This document shows positions 44,020-51,180 of a stretch of 64,000 bases of DNA, piece after piece. A program made the translations under genes and the position numbers. The stretch lies in NCBI GenBank assembly GCA_963766295.1, contig CAVXYW010000002.1, positions 682,001 to 746,000 of the forward strand. The letters are read 5' to 3'. The notes beneath the pieces are model-generated. The model saw only the letters and a program-made list of their open reading frames with translations. It did no database searches and had not been told where the DNA came from. The stretch's first letter is position 1, and each line of letters opens with the position of its first letter. The stretch is from JBBDRJ01 sp963766295 (lineage in GTDB: Bacteria > Actinomycetota > JAICYB01).

Positions 44020-44952
44020 ATGGAGATCCTGTGGGGCGCCGACGACAGGCCGTCCGACGACCGTCCAACGGTCGTCACGGTCGGCATGTTCGACGGCGTG
44101 CACCGCGGGCACCGGTTGCTGTTCGGGCATGTGTTCGATGAAGCGAAGAGGTTGGACGCAAGATCCGCGGTGGTCACGTTCGACCCGCATCCACTCGAAG
44201 TGCTCGCGCCGGCCAAGGCTCCGTGCCTGCTGACGACGCTCGACCAGCGACTGAAGCTCTTCGAGGACGCCGGCTTCGATATCGCGCTCGTCCTTCCTTT
44301 CAACAAGGAATTGGCGGCGCTGACGCCTCAGCAGTTCGCAAAGGCTGCGCTCGTCGAGGAATTGCGCACCCGAAAGATCTGCGTGGGCGAGGACTTCCGC
44401 TTCGGCCACGACCGCGCCGGCGACGTCGGCACGCTCAGCGAGATCGGTGAGAAGGACGGCTTCGAAGCCGAAGCCATCGGTCTGCTCGGCGGCAAGGACG
44501 ACAAGGTTTCGTCCACCGACATCCGCAAGCTCGTCGCGCAAGGTGACGTCGAGGGAGCGGCGGCGATGCTCGGTCATCCGTTCAAGCTCGCCGGCAAGGT
44601 TGTCGAAGGCGACAAGCGCGGACGAACGCTCGGTTTCCCGACGGCGAACCTGGCTCCGCACCCGCGCGCGTGTCTGCCGGGAACCGGTGTCTACGCGGGG
44701 TGGTGGGTGTGGGCCGGCAAGCGATTGCCCGGCGCGATCAACGTGGGGGTTCGTCCGACTTTCAAGGAAGGTGCACCGCCGCTGTGCGAGATCTTCGTCC
44801 TCGATTTCGAGGGCGATCTCTACGGACAGGAGGGCGAGGTCGAGTTCACGGCCTTCCTGCGTCCCGAGGAGAAGTTCCCCGACGCCGAGAGCCTCATCCA
44901 GCAGATGGAGCTGGACGTCGCACGGACCCGTGATCTCCTCGGGGTACGGTAG
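44020..44952 (+). CDS. ribF: Bifunctional riboflavin kinase/FMN adenylyltransferase
   Basis: Makes FMN and FAD. The 310-residue protein has the nucleotidyltransferase motif VGMFDGVHRGHRLL (about residues 23-36), SSTDIRKLVAQGDV, and the C-terminal flavokinase domain with GRTLGFPTANLA and GVYAGWW. It lies 3 bp after truB. In most actinobacteria rpsO follows ribF or lies close by; here an accessory island of about 6 kb starts at the ribF stop codon. Confidence 0.95.
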   Translation: MEILWGADDRPSDDRPTVVTVGMFDGVHRGHRLLFGHVFDEAKRLDARSAVVTFDPHPLEVLAPAKAPCLLTTLDQRLKLFEDAGFDIALVLPFNKELAALTPQQFAKAALVEELRTRKICVGEDFRFGHDRAGDVGTLSEIGEKDGFEAEAIGLLGGKDDKVSSTDIRKLVAQGDVEGAAAMLGHPFKLAGKVVEGDKRGRTLGFPTANLAPHPRACLPGTGVYAGWWVWAGKRLPGAINVGVRPTFKEGAPPLCEIFVLDFEGDLYGQEGEVEFTAFLRPEEKFPDAESLIQQMELDVARTRDLLGVR

Positions 44953-45005
44953 CGAACGGGTTCTTCTATGAGGTCGGGGCGGGCCACAGCACCCGTGAGT
45001 TAGGC
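44951..45005 (-). repeat. attC-like site at the end of the island next to ribF
   Basis: This 55-bp segment begins AGCGAAC (44951-44957), just inside the ribF stop, and ends GTTAGGC (44999-45005), a perfect GTTRRRY heptamer. ACGGGT and ACCCGT inside pair perfectly. The low-coordinate core is degenerate, so confidence is limited. Confidence 0.35.
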
Positions 45006-45447
45006 GCCAATCTTCTTCCAAGGACCTTCAGCGCTAGTCCAAGAGCTGACCCGTACGCGATGAAGGAACCCGGCTGCCGGGTTGCAGCGCCGGACCAGTG
45101 CCTAGCCAAGTCAGTCGGGCCGACGGTCTCGATGGGCAAGTATTTGGCAGCTGCAAGGATCCCGCGACGTCGGCCGAAGGGCGCACGTGGTGCTTGGAAG
45201 GGACCTCTCGATTTCGGAAGAAAGCGCTCGGGAATATGAGCCGCGCGGCCCAGCCAGTACACAACCCACTCGATTCCTCATCAACGGAGGGCGAACGGTG
45301 CCCTCTACAGCGGCGATCGCAGCGAGCCACTGCTGGTCTCGACTCGGCAGGCCGCTCCGATCAATCTCGGAGTGCAACCTTCTAAACCAACGAGCGTTTA
45401 CTACGCAAGCTAAGCGCCAGCGGTAGATCTCCCAAGCACTTCGCTCA
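45006..45447. other. 442-bp stretch with no convincing gene
   Basis: A minus-strand frame of 98 codons (44966-45262, GTG start, beginning MYWLGRAAHIPERFL) and a second one (beginning near 45440 with AWEIYRWRLACVVN) overlap in different frames. Together they could be a frame-broken gene of about 140 codons, but no family is recognisable. No tRNA, repeat or promoter could be supported. Confidence 0.4.
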
Positions 45448-46056
45448 CTATCCGCGAGAAAAGGGATCACCTTCTTCCGCGATTCTCTCGAAACCCATTT
45501 CGCGCCTCTTGTCCAATCGTTTGAGGAGACCTTCACGCGCCCGGCCAACGAAGGCGCCTCCGACAACAGTGAGAGCAATCCAGAACATGCCTTCAAGTGC
45601 ATGATCCGCGACGTACGACCACGCGCTACCGTCCCCCTGTTCGCGCGCGTACTGCGTGGCCCAATAGCCAAACAGAGTCGAGCCTAGAAAGAACGCGACT
45701 ATGCCCCCATACGTCGGGACCAGCTGCCAATCACTCCGAAAGATCGCTAGAGGAAGCCCATGAAAGAGAATCGGCCAAAGCAGCAAACCGACCAAAACTG
45801 CACCGAGTATCACGACGTCTTTCGGACTGGTGGCTGGTCGCGCAAGAGTCACCGTGCCACCCATTAGGGCCGCATAGAAAGCACGGCGGACCATTCCCCA
45901 TCGAAGGCGGCGATCCGGGTACCAATACCTGGCATCAACGCCGCCGATGCCAGCGACAACCTCAGTGAAGGACCAATAGGGACCAATCCAGAGAGCGTCG
46001 AGCCTGATCGCGATAGCCGCTCCAGCGGCGGGGCCGACCACCCAGTACCACTCCAT
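45448..46056 (-). CDS. Hypothetical membrane protein (island cassette)
   Basis: A 202-residue protein with several hydrophobic segments: VVGPAAGAAIAI near the start, VVILGAVLVGLLLWPILF in the middle, GGIVAFFLGSTLFGYWA and MFWIALTVVGGAFVG, so about four or five helices. The C-terminus is charged. No family is recognised. It is the terminal gene of the minus-strand island and is followed by the 45006-45447 stretch. Confidence 0.6.
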   Translation of the reverse strand: MEWYWVVGPAAGAAIAIRLDALWIGPYWSFTEVVAGIGGVDARYWYPDRRLRWGMVRRAFYAALMGGTVTLARPATSPKDVVILGAVLVGLLLWPILFHGLPLAIFRSDWQLVPTYGGIVAFFLGSTLFGYWATQYAREQGDGSAWSYVADHALEGMFWIALTVVGGAFVGRAREGLLKRLDKRREMGFERIAEEGDPFSRG

Positions 46057-46099
46057 GGACTAGCCCCCTCAGAGAGACAGTGGTGGCCAGTGTTACGTG

Positions 46100-46154
46100 G
46101 GCCAACGACAGCACGCCTAAATGTTTTGGGGCGCTCAGCGCAAATGCGTTGGTC
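46100..46154 (-). repeat. attC-like site between the membrane protein and the GNAT
   Basis: 55 bp from GGCCAAC (46100-46106) to GTTGGTC (46148-46154). The ends pair over about seven of eight bases (GGCCAACG with CGTTGGTC), with weaker inner complementarity and a small GCGCTCAGCGC palindrome. It has the same length as the sites at 44951 and 46640. Confidence 0.35.
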
Positions 46155-46180
46155 GCCTGCACGGCGACGCCAAGACGCAG

Positions 46181-46599
46181 CTACAGTGCCGTGGACGATG
46201 CGACCGGCGACTCGCCGGTGGAATGGAAGCCGAGCTTCTCGTAGAAACCGAGAGCATCGAGTTCGGCATTGCAGCGAATGGTCTCGCACCCTTGTGCACG
46301 AGCAAAGTCGCTTGCCATTTCGAGCATGCGCTTTCCGATGCCGAGACCCTGTGCTTCGGGTGATACAGCGACCAACCTGAACCATGCGGCAGGCGGTTGG
46401 AGTCCACCCGTATCGTGCCAATCCGCTCCTCGTCAGCTACAAGGAGAAATGGAAAGTGCCCATCGGTCGTCTCGTCTGGATGATTGCGATCGTACGGCGG
46501 CAAGTCGATAGGTCGGCTCCACAGGACCGCCTCTCGAATCGCGTGGTAAGCCTCCCAGTCGGTCGCACTGGAGACGTGGCGTAGTTCCACCCTTGTCAT
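46181..46599 (-). CDS. GNAT-family acetyltransferase with a frame break (island cassette)
   Basis: The first half reads MTRVELRHVSSATDWEAYHA from ATG 46599 to about 46385. One base then appears to be missing, and the other frame continues with FRLVAVSPEAQGLGIGKRML, the acetyl-CoA motif A, and ALGFYEKLGFHSTGE, a typical GNAT ending. The repaired length is about 139 residues. Whether it is a pseudogene or a sequencing error cannot be told; GNATs are common cassette cargo. Confidence 0.75.
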
Positions 46600-46626
46600 C
46601 GGTGTCGCGCCTCCGCACAGGTCGGC

Positions 46627-46694
46627 ATTAGGCGCACCAGCCCAATTCGCCAGTTCGAGATCAAGAGCCTCGGTGCGTGTGACAAGCCTTGGGC
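46627..46694 (-). repeat. attC-like site with an ATTAGGC-N6-GCCYAAT element
   Basis: ATTAGGC (46627-46633), six bases, then GCCCAAT (46640-46646). From GCCCAAT to CTTGGGC (46688-46694) is 55 bp with GCCCAA/TTGGGC ends that pair perfectly and partial inner pairing. The 20-bp ATTAGGC-NNACCA-GCCYAAT element recurs at 50134-50153, also just before a cassette gene. Confidence 0.4.
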
Positions 46695-46772
46695 ATGATC
46701 TAATTCGCAACACACTTCCTCGTGACTGTAGAGAGCCGTCTGATGACTTCTGGGCCCGTTGTCAGTTCAGCG

Positions 46773-47741
46773 TCAATCTCCAAATACTGGGAGGTCGCCG
46801 AACCCCGGCGACTCTGATGTTGACTCGCCAGATGGCTCAGTCCCGCTGTTGGCTCCTTTGTTCGACAGGCGGTCGATCGTCGGGCAAACGAAGCTGCTAG
46901 TCGTACCGCCTTCGGGGTCAGGTCGCTCTCGATCGTGTGGGTACGCGTTCGCTAAGCCTTCTGTGGACAGACGGACTGTGCCGTCGTAAACGGAAGACGG
47001 GTTGTCGATCGGCTGGCCATCCTGGTCGAAGAGGAACACGCGCTTAATAGGTTCAAGGTCGCCCGTATAGGCGCAGATATTCGCTATGGGGGTTCCGTCC
47101 TCGTGATGAAGGTATTCGGTCAGCGCACCCGATTCCGTCGAGTCAAACGGAGCGGTGTCGACGGGGTATGAGTTGCCTACGAGCATTATGCCAACCAATA
47201 CCGTCACCACGTTTCCGAGGATCGAGACCCAGCGGACAGCCCGATTGCTGCTCGACGCTCGGCCGAGCATCACAGAGGGAACACTCAAGAGAAGGGCAGC
47301 GACGCCGCCAATAACCAACACGTGAATCTCGCCGAGCCCAAGCCAGATGTATTTTCCTTCTGTGCCTTCAAGGCTCGTCCAGAAACGTACGCCGGCCGCG
47401 GCGACAATGAACGCGCGCAGGATCCACCAGCCGGGTCGAAGCTCCGGCAGGAAGCGCAGCAGCTCTTCGACGACCGGCAAACGCTTCACATGCTCGATCC
47501 GCCGCCGAAGGCTGCTGCGTCGCTCGGGCAGCCCCGCCGAGACTCGGAGCTCGTCCGCGTATGCCTCGGGTGTACCGAGACGTTCGATAAGCATGCCTTC
47601 GTCCTCGGCGTCGACCTCTCGCAGATGTTGCTCGAGGTCCTCGATGAGTTCCTTGCGCTCTTCCTCAGGCAGATCGGCGAGCCGAGCAGCAACGGCTACT
47701 ACATACGCCCTAACTCCGATCTCATTTGTGCTCGATGTCAT
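46773..47741 (-). CDS. HAAS-domain (DUF1700-like) membrane protein paired with PadR
   Basis: A 322-residue protein. Residues about 10-65 form an N-terminal HAAS-type helical domain (YVVAVAARLADLPEEERKEL, then LIEDLEQHLREV). Three hydrophobic helices follow (ILRAFIVAAAGVRFW; IHVLVIGGVAALLLSVPS; VSILGNVVTVLVGIMLVG) before a long extracellular-looking tail with CAYTGDLEPIKRVFLFD. GGAGGGCGGC precedes ATG 47741. It overlaps padR by 4 bp; PadR-HAAS pairs are a known regulator-membrane-protein module. The role is unknown. Confidence 0.75.
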   Translation of the reverse strand: MTSSTNEIGVRAYVVAVAARLADLPEEERKELIEDLEQHLREVDAEDEGMLIERLGTPEAYADELRVSAGLPERRSSLRRRIEHVKRLPVVEELLRFLPELRPGWWILRAFIVAAAGVRFWTSLEGTEGKYIWLGLGEIHVLVIGGVAALLLSVPSVMLGRASSSNRAVRWVSILGNVVTVLVGIMLVGNSYPVDTAPFDSTESGALTEYLHHEDGTPIANICAYTGDLEPIKRVFLFDQDGQPIDNPSSVYDGTVRLSTEGLANAYPHDRERPDPEGGTTSSFVCPTIDRLSNKGANSGTEPSGESTSESPGFGDLPVFGD

Positions 47742-48070
47742 GCCGCCCTCCTCCCGTTCGTTAGTAACCCGTCCATGACATCGGCGAATTGCTTCCAACG
47801 CTTCGTGGCTTCTTCAAGCTGGTCGCGTCCAGCTCGGTTCAAGCCGTAGTACTTGCGGTGCGGCCCCTCGTCCGATGGGACGACGTAGGACGTCAGCTTC
47901 CCCTGCTGGAAAAGTCGGCGCAGCGTGCCGTAGACCGATGCGTCACCAACCTCATCGAGTCCGGCATCTCGCAAGCGACGGACGACGTCGTAGCCATAAC
48001 CGTCATCGGCTGACAGCACAGCGAGAACGGCGAGATCGAGAACGCCTTTGAGCAGCTGGCTCGGGTCCAT
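47738..48070 (-). CDS. PadR-family transcriptional regulator
   Basis: A 110-residue winged-helix regulator: LKGVLDLAVLAVLSADDGYG, then SVYGTLRRLFQQGKLTSYV and GPHRKYYGLNRAGRDQLEE, all PadR hallmarks. AGGAGGAAC lies directly before the ATG. A short inverted repeat TCCGTA-CTAC-TGCGGA sits about 15-30 bp upstream and could be its operator; the block CTACTACTGC recurs near 48211. Confidence 0.88.
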   Translation of the reverse strand: MDPSQLLKGVLDLAVLAVLSADDGYGYDVVRRLRDAGLDEVGDASVYGTLRRLFQQGKLTSYVVPSDEGPHRKYYGLNRAGRDQLEEATKRWKQFADVMDGLLTNGRRAA

Positions 48071-48189
48071 GTTCCTCCTATGCAGTCCGTACTACTGCGG
48101 ATAGCGTAATACCAGGAGCGGAGTTCAGCAAGGATCGGCTGTGGCGAAACGTGCTTCTCGTATCCGACTCTCGGCCGGTGGTTGGCAAG

Positions 48190-48259
48190 GGCCCAGTTAG
48201 GTGTAGCTCCGCTACTACTGCATCAAGATCGGAAGCGCGGTTGGACTCGCCTTAGGGCC
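48190..48259 (-). repeat. Possible attC-like site upstream of padR
   Basis: GGCCCAGTTAGG (48190-48201) faces CCTTAGGGCC (48250-48259) as an imperfect inverted repeat in the 213-bp gap between padR and the zinc-ribbon gene. It contains a perfect GTTRRRY heptamer (GTTAGGT) but not in the expected place. The rest of the gap shows only the candidate PadR operator. Confidence 0.25.
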
Positions 48260-48283
48260 GCGACGAGTTGAGCAGCACGTCAA

Positions 48284-48631
48284 TCACTCATACATCCTCC
48301 GCTCCCGGTCGACTTCGCGGACCTGCGTTCGGGCAAAAAAGCCCAGGGTCAGAGTTAGGAGGCCCAGCAAAACACCGACACCTACGCCGACCCCACCTGC
48401 AACAGCCAACCCTGCGAATGGTGCAGTAACCGACACTGTCACAACGATGGCCAGAAGCACTCGCCGCGATTGCCAATACTCGCGCTTCTTATCGATTGCA
48501 CTTACCTGGTCGTTGCCGCGCGCGCGTTCGAATACGCGAATGTCTCGGTCATTGCCGCCGCATCGGCGACAGGGGCCCTCCGCCGTGGCCAACGCCTCCC
48601 CACAGTTAGCGCAGAAGATCGTTGGTGGCAT
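48284..48631 (-). CDS. Zinc-ribbon membrane protein of unknown function (island cassette)
   Basis: A 115-residue protein. Two CxxC pairs at the N-terminus (FCANCGE and PCRRCGG) form a zinc-ribbon, followed by a charged linker (KKREYWQSRR) and two hydrophobic helices (VLLAIVVTVSVTAPFAGLAV and GVGVGVGVLLGLLTLTLGFF) separated by a short turn. A charged tail ends the chain. Ribbon-plus-helix proteins are widespread and uncharacterised. Its ATG 48631 lies 12 bp from the 87-bp repeat. Confidence 0.65.
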   Translation of the reverse strand: MPPTIFCANCGEALATAEGPCRRCGGNDRDIRVFERARGNDQVSAIDKKREYWQSRRVLLAIVVTVSVTAPFAGLAVAGGVGVGVGVLLGLLTLTLGFFARTQVREVDRERRMYE

Positions 48632-48642
48632 CGCTGACGTTC

Positions 48643-48729
48643 GCCCGACGGTTTGGGGTGCTGAAGTGTGAGCGAAGTTCGCGCCGCAGTACCGGATTTG
48701 CGCTTGTCGCCTGCTGCACCGGGCTGGGC
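48643..48729 (-). repeat. 87-bp attC-like imperfect palindrome, copy 1
   Basis: On the plus strand it runs from GCCCGAC (48643-48649) to GCTGGGC (48723-48729), degenerate RYYYAAC/GTTRRRY cores. Inner arms pair: GGTGCTGAAG with CTGCTGCACC, and AGCGAAGTTCG with the facing AAGCGCAAAT region. It aligns without gaps to the copy at 49482-49568 (about 61 of 87 positions by hand), sharing the exact block GAGCGAAGTTCGCGCCGCAG. Confidence 0.65.
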
Positions 48730-48738
48730 CGCGAGAAC

Positions 48739-49467
48739 TTAATCTTGAGCGTCCTCTGGTTCATGAGTTCGGAGTCTCGTTTCAACGGCATCGAGGATCC
48801 GCATGAGAAGGTCAGCAAGCATAACGACCTCGCTAGCTTCGACCGGGTCGTTGTAAGCAACAGTGCGGTGACTGGTTGGGTTCTTGAAGCTTCCGATTGC
48901 ACCTGCGAACAAGTCAGAGCGAGCTTGTCGCTCTCCCCTTTCATGAGCCGCGTCGGTCAGCGGCCCATTATTCGGGTCAAAGGCCGCACGCATTAGAGGG
49001 ACACCAATCTTCTCGTCGGAGTAGCCGCCTATGGCACGCACGCGAACTTCCACTTCTTTCATCGCCTTGAACGCCGCCGTCTCGTAGTCACCCATTTGGA
49101 AGATGGGGCGCACACGGCCGGCGAGCAGGGGGTGCAGATCAAGGCCGATTCGTTCGGCTGCTTGAATCTCCGCGAGGCTGTCGCTCTCGACTGCTCTGCG
49201 TCCCATGCGTGTAAGGATGCGTGCGTCGCCGGATGATTGATCTGGATTGGGTGCGACGAGCGCGCGTGACTCGAGCCAGGCCCAAGCCTCTGCGATTGCC
49301 GCCATGTGTGGCCCCTTACCAAGCGATGCCTGAGCCCCGAGGAGCCAGTTGTGTCGGCTCCATGCACCTGAATCGACATAGTTGCGCAACACCGCAAGGG
49401 AAAGTGTCTCGATCGGGAGGGCCAGTATCGTCTTGGAATCTAGGTCGAGGTGACCCTCACCAGGCAA
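48739..49467 (-). CDS. TIGR02391 (Ymh-like) family protein (island cassette)
   Basis: A 242-residue protein. The C-terminal half carries the family pattern: FQMGDYETAAFKAMKEVEVR, IGVPLMRAAFDP, DLFAGAIGSFKNPTSHRTV and ASEVVMLADLLMRILD. The N-terminal half is a winged-helix-like adapter region (ALRNYV, GPHMAAIAEAWAWLESR). Molecular function is not established; such proteins turn up in mobile and defence-related neighbourhoods. TTG 49467 has GGAGG 5 bp upstream and lies 14 bp after the attC-like core. It is flanked on both sides by the 87-bp repeats. Confidence 0.8.
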   Translation of the reverse strand: MPGEGHLDLDSKTILALPIETLSLAVLRNYVDSGAWSRHNWLLGAQASLGKGPHMAAIAEAWAWLESRALVAPNPDQSSGDARILTRMGRRAVESDSLAEIQAAERIGLDLHPLLAGRVRPIFQMGDYETAAFKAMKEVEVRVRAIGGYSDEKIGVPLMRAAFDPNNGPLTDAAHERGERQARSDLFAGAIGSFKNPTSHRTVAYNDPVEASEVVMLADLLMRILDAVETRLRTHEPEDAQD

Positions 49468-49481
49468 AGGAACCTCCGTCG

Positions 49482-49568
49482 GCCCAACGACGTACGGCGC
49501 CGAGACGCGAGCGAAGTTCGCGCCGCAGGCCCGAATCTTTGCTCGTCGGCTCCTGCGCCGAGTTATGC
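49482..49568 (-). repeat. 87-bp attC-like imperfect palindrome, copy 2
   Basis: The plus strand runs from GCCCAAC (49482-49488) to GTTATGC (49562-49568). On the minus strand the cores are GCATAAC and GTTGGGC; the latter is a perfect GTTRRRY. Arms starting GGCGC pair (GAG.CG.CGAGC.AAG.TTCG on both sides) with unpaired bases mostly on one strand, as in attC. The TIGR02391 gene begins 14 bp beyond the GTTGGGC core. Confidence 0.7.
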
Positions 49569-49587
49569 GTCCTAGTGGGAGAAGCTG

Positions 49588-50109
49588 TCATCGCCTCTTG
49601 GTGTCGGGCGGGCGAAGCTCAAGGCGTACCTGCGCCTCAATACCTCGAGCGAGCTCGAGCAGACGCGCCCTCCGTGTCCTCAGCTCGTTGAGCTCCTCGG
49701 TCGCTCGGGTTCCTTGCTTCTTGAGCTCTTGCGCGTCCCTAAGTAGGACGTAGAACGCCTGATGCTCGCGCTGGAACTCATCAGCAAGCTGCTTGACCTC
49801 GTCACTGCCCAACGCAATGACCTCAGCAATTAGGCGACCACCTTCTTCCCGCCACAACGATGGCTCTGCATACGGAAGCGACTCCTCATCCCAAGCGAAG
49901 CCGCGACCGATTCCGCGTTCGGCTCTATCAATCGCCTCTAGCAGCCGAACATAAAGGTCCTTTCGCCAATCGATCGCTCTACGCCGATCCTCATGGGAAA
50001 GCTGATCGTTAGACTTGCGATTCGAGAGATAGACAACCAACAGAGCTGTACCGCCCGTGATGGCAGCGGGTGCCGTGACCTTGAGGACCTCAGTTAGGTC
50101 GAGGGCCAT
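49588..50109 (-). CDS. Orphan protein with one N-terminal membrane helix and coiled-coil tail (island cassette)
   Basis: A 173-residue protein with an N-terminal hydrophobic helix (APAAITGGTALLVVYLS), a basic stretch (RKSNDQLSHEDRRRAIDWRK) and long charged helices, ending with a probable coiled coil (ELKKQGTRATEELNELRTRR). No family is recognised. It is followed by the 49482-49568 repeat and preceded by the ATTAGGC element at 50134. Confidence 0.6.
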   Translation of the reverse strand: MALDLTEVLKVTAPAAITGGTALLVVYLSNRKSNDQLSHEDRRRAIDWRKDLYVRLLEAIDRAERGIGRGFAWDEESLPYAEPSLWREEGGRLIAEVIALGSDEVKQLADEFQREHQAFYVLLRDAQELKKQGTRATEELNELRTRRARLLELARGIEAQVRLELRPPDTKRR

Positions 50110-50133
50110 CTCTCGGAGTACACGTAACTCCTC

Positions 50134-50185
50134 ATTAGGCTGACCAGCCTAATCGCCGCTTGTCGGTTGAAGGCGACGGTTTGAT
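50134..50185 (-). repeat. attC-like site with ATTAGGC-N6-GCCTAAT palindrome
   Basis: ATTAGGC (50134-50140), TGACCA, GCCTAAT (50147-50153) is a perfect palindrome with a 6-bp spacer. From GCCTAAT to GTTTGAT (50179-50185) a short stem TCGCC/GGCGA closes a 39-bp unit, shorter than normal attC sites. The same 20-bp element occurs at 46627-46646. Confidence 0.4.
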
Positions 50186-50232
50186 GTGAGCGTTCAGTGG
50201 GTCCCGTTTTCATACGAGGGTCCCAGTCGGTC

Positions 50233-51135
50233 TCATGACGCAAGTATCTCCACAGCGAGTCGGCTTACCTCAGCAATCGCGGACTCGATCTCGTTGCTGC
50301 CCTCAAATGGCTTGTGCGCCCGAGTGAACATTGACACTACGCAGCTCCCGATGCCGGGAATGTCGACAACACCAGCTTCATTTCGCACTACGCCCCACAG
50401 GCTGCCGCTTTTGACGAAGGCTCTCGTCCCGTCGGGAAGGCGCCCCGCGACTCGCGTCTTCGGCTGGTGTGACATCAACCATCGAAGTTCTCTACAGGCT
50501 TCGGCCGGGCCCGCCGAATCGGTCCAAATCATCTCAAGCAGCCGGCCGATCTGTCGCGGCGTACTCCGAATACTGGTGGACGGCTGTAAGAGCTGCGATC
50601 TCTTGACGACGGCTAGGTCGGTTGCTCGTTGGTGGGCAGCGTCACCGAGCTCGCCGGCTTGGGCACGTTGGAGCTCTGACCAGCCCTCGAACCCGAACTC
50701 ACGCGCGGCCAAGTCCAAGGCGTCGCGTCCGTTCCAAGGGATAGTCGTCTGCTTTAGGCCGAGCTGACTGAGCGTCTCATTGATTCGGTTGAGTCCGACC
50801 AGATCGATCAATGCGTCGGTGGCGGCGTTGTCGCTGATCGACATCATGAAGTACGCGAGATCTCGACTCGACAGAGTGGCGTCATCACGACAAACAGAGA
50901 ATCCTGTCGGTCCGCCCGTACGAGTGGACGAAGACAGCACCACATGTGCAGCTGGGTCTACTTCGCCTACCGAGGCCTGTCGGCAGAACTCCAGAGCCAC
51001 CGCGATCTTGAAAACAGAAGCAAGTGCGACGGGTTCGTCCGCGGCAAACTCGACCTCCCGCCCATCATCGAGCCTCTTGGCGAAGAGATATCCGTCGCAT
51101 CCCGCGTCCGCAAAGAGCTCACGCCACTCATTCAC
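50233..51135 (-). CDS. Class A beta-lactamase-like serine hydrolase (island cassette)
   Basis: A 300-residue protein with the penicilloyl-serine motifs: SVFK with Ser40 and Lys43, ISDNAATD (SDN loop near residue 100) and VKSGSLWG (KTG-like). The omega-loop ExxLN signature is not evident, so beta-lactam hydrolysis is uncertain. No signal peptide is present from GTG 51135, which is odd for a secreted beta-lactamase. It may be a cytoplasmic esterase or peptidase of the same fold. It would be the first cassette of the array. In front of it is a CTGCGG/CCGCAG hairpin near 51145. Confidence 0.8.
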   Translation of the reverse strand: MNEWRELFADAGCDGYLFAKRLDDGREVEFAADEPVALASVFKIAVALEFCRQASVGEVDPAAHVVLSSSTRTGGPTGFSVCRDDATLSSRDLAYFMMSISDNAATDALIDLVGLNRINETLSQLGLKQTTIPWNGRDALDLAAREFGFEGWSELQRAQAGELGDAAHQRATDLAVVKRSQLLQPSTSIRSTPRQIGRLLEMIWTDSAGPAEACRELRWLMSHQPKTRVAGRLPDGTRAFVKSGSLWGVVRNEAGVVDIPGIGSCVVSMFTRAHKPFEGSNEIESAIAEVSRLAVEILAS

Positions 51136-51180
51136 GCTCGTGACCCTGCGGTGGTAAGTACGAATTGCTTCCGCAGAGTA

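Larger units (their letters stand above)
44951..51135 (-). mobile_element. Integron-like gene cassette array without an integrase (interpretation)
   Basis: Between ribF and the rpsO-pnp block lie seven minus-strand units, most with one gene, separated by imperfect inverted repeats with RYYYAAC/GTTRRRY-like ends. Two repeats (48643-48729 and 49482-49568) are 87-bp relatives; others at 44951, 46100, 46640, 48190 and 50147 are weaker. Contents are a membrane protein, a GNAT, a PadR pair, a zinc-ribbon protein, a TIGR02391 protein, an orphan and a beta-lactamase-like enzyme, typical of cassette cargo. The DNA looks richer in A/T than the flanks. No intI gene or clear attI is in the window, so at best this is a cluster of attC sites lacking an integrase. 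Confidence 0.55.
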
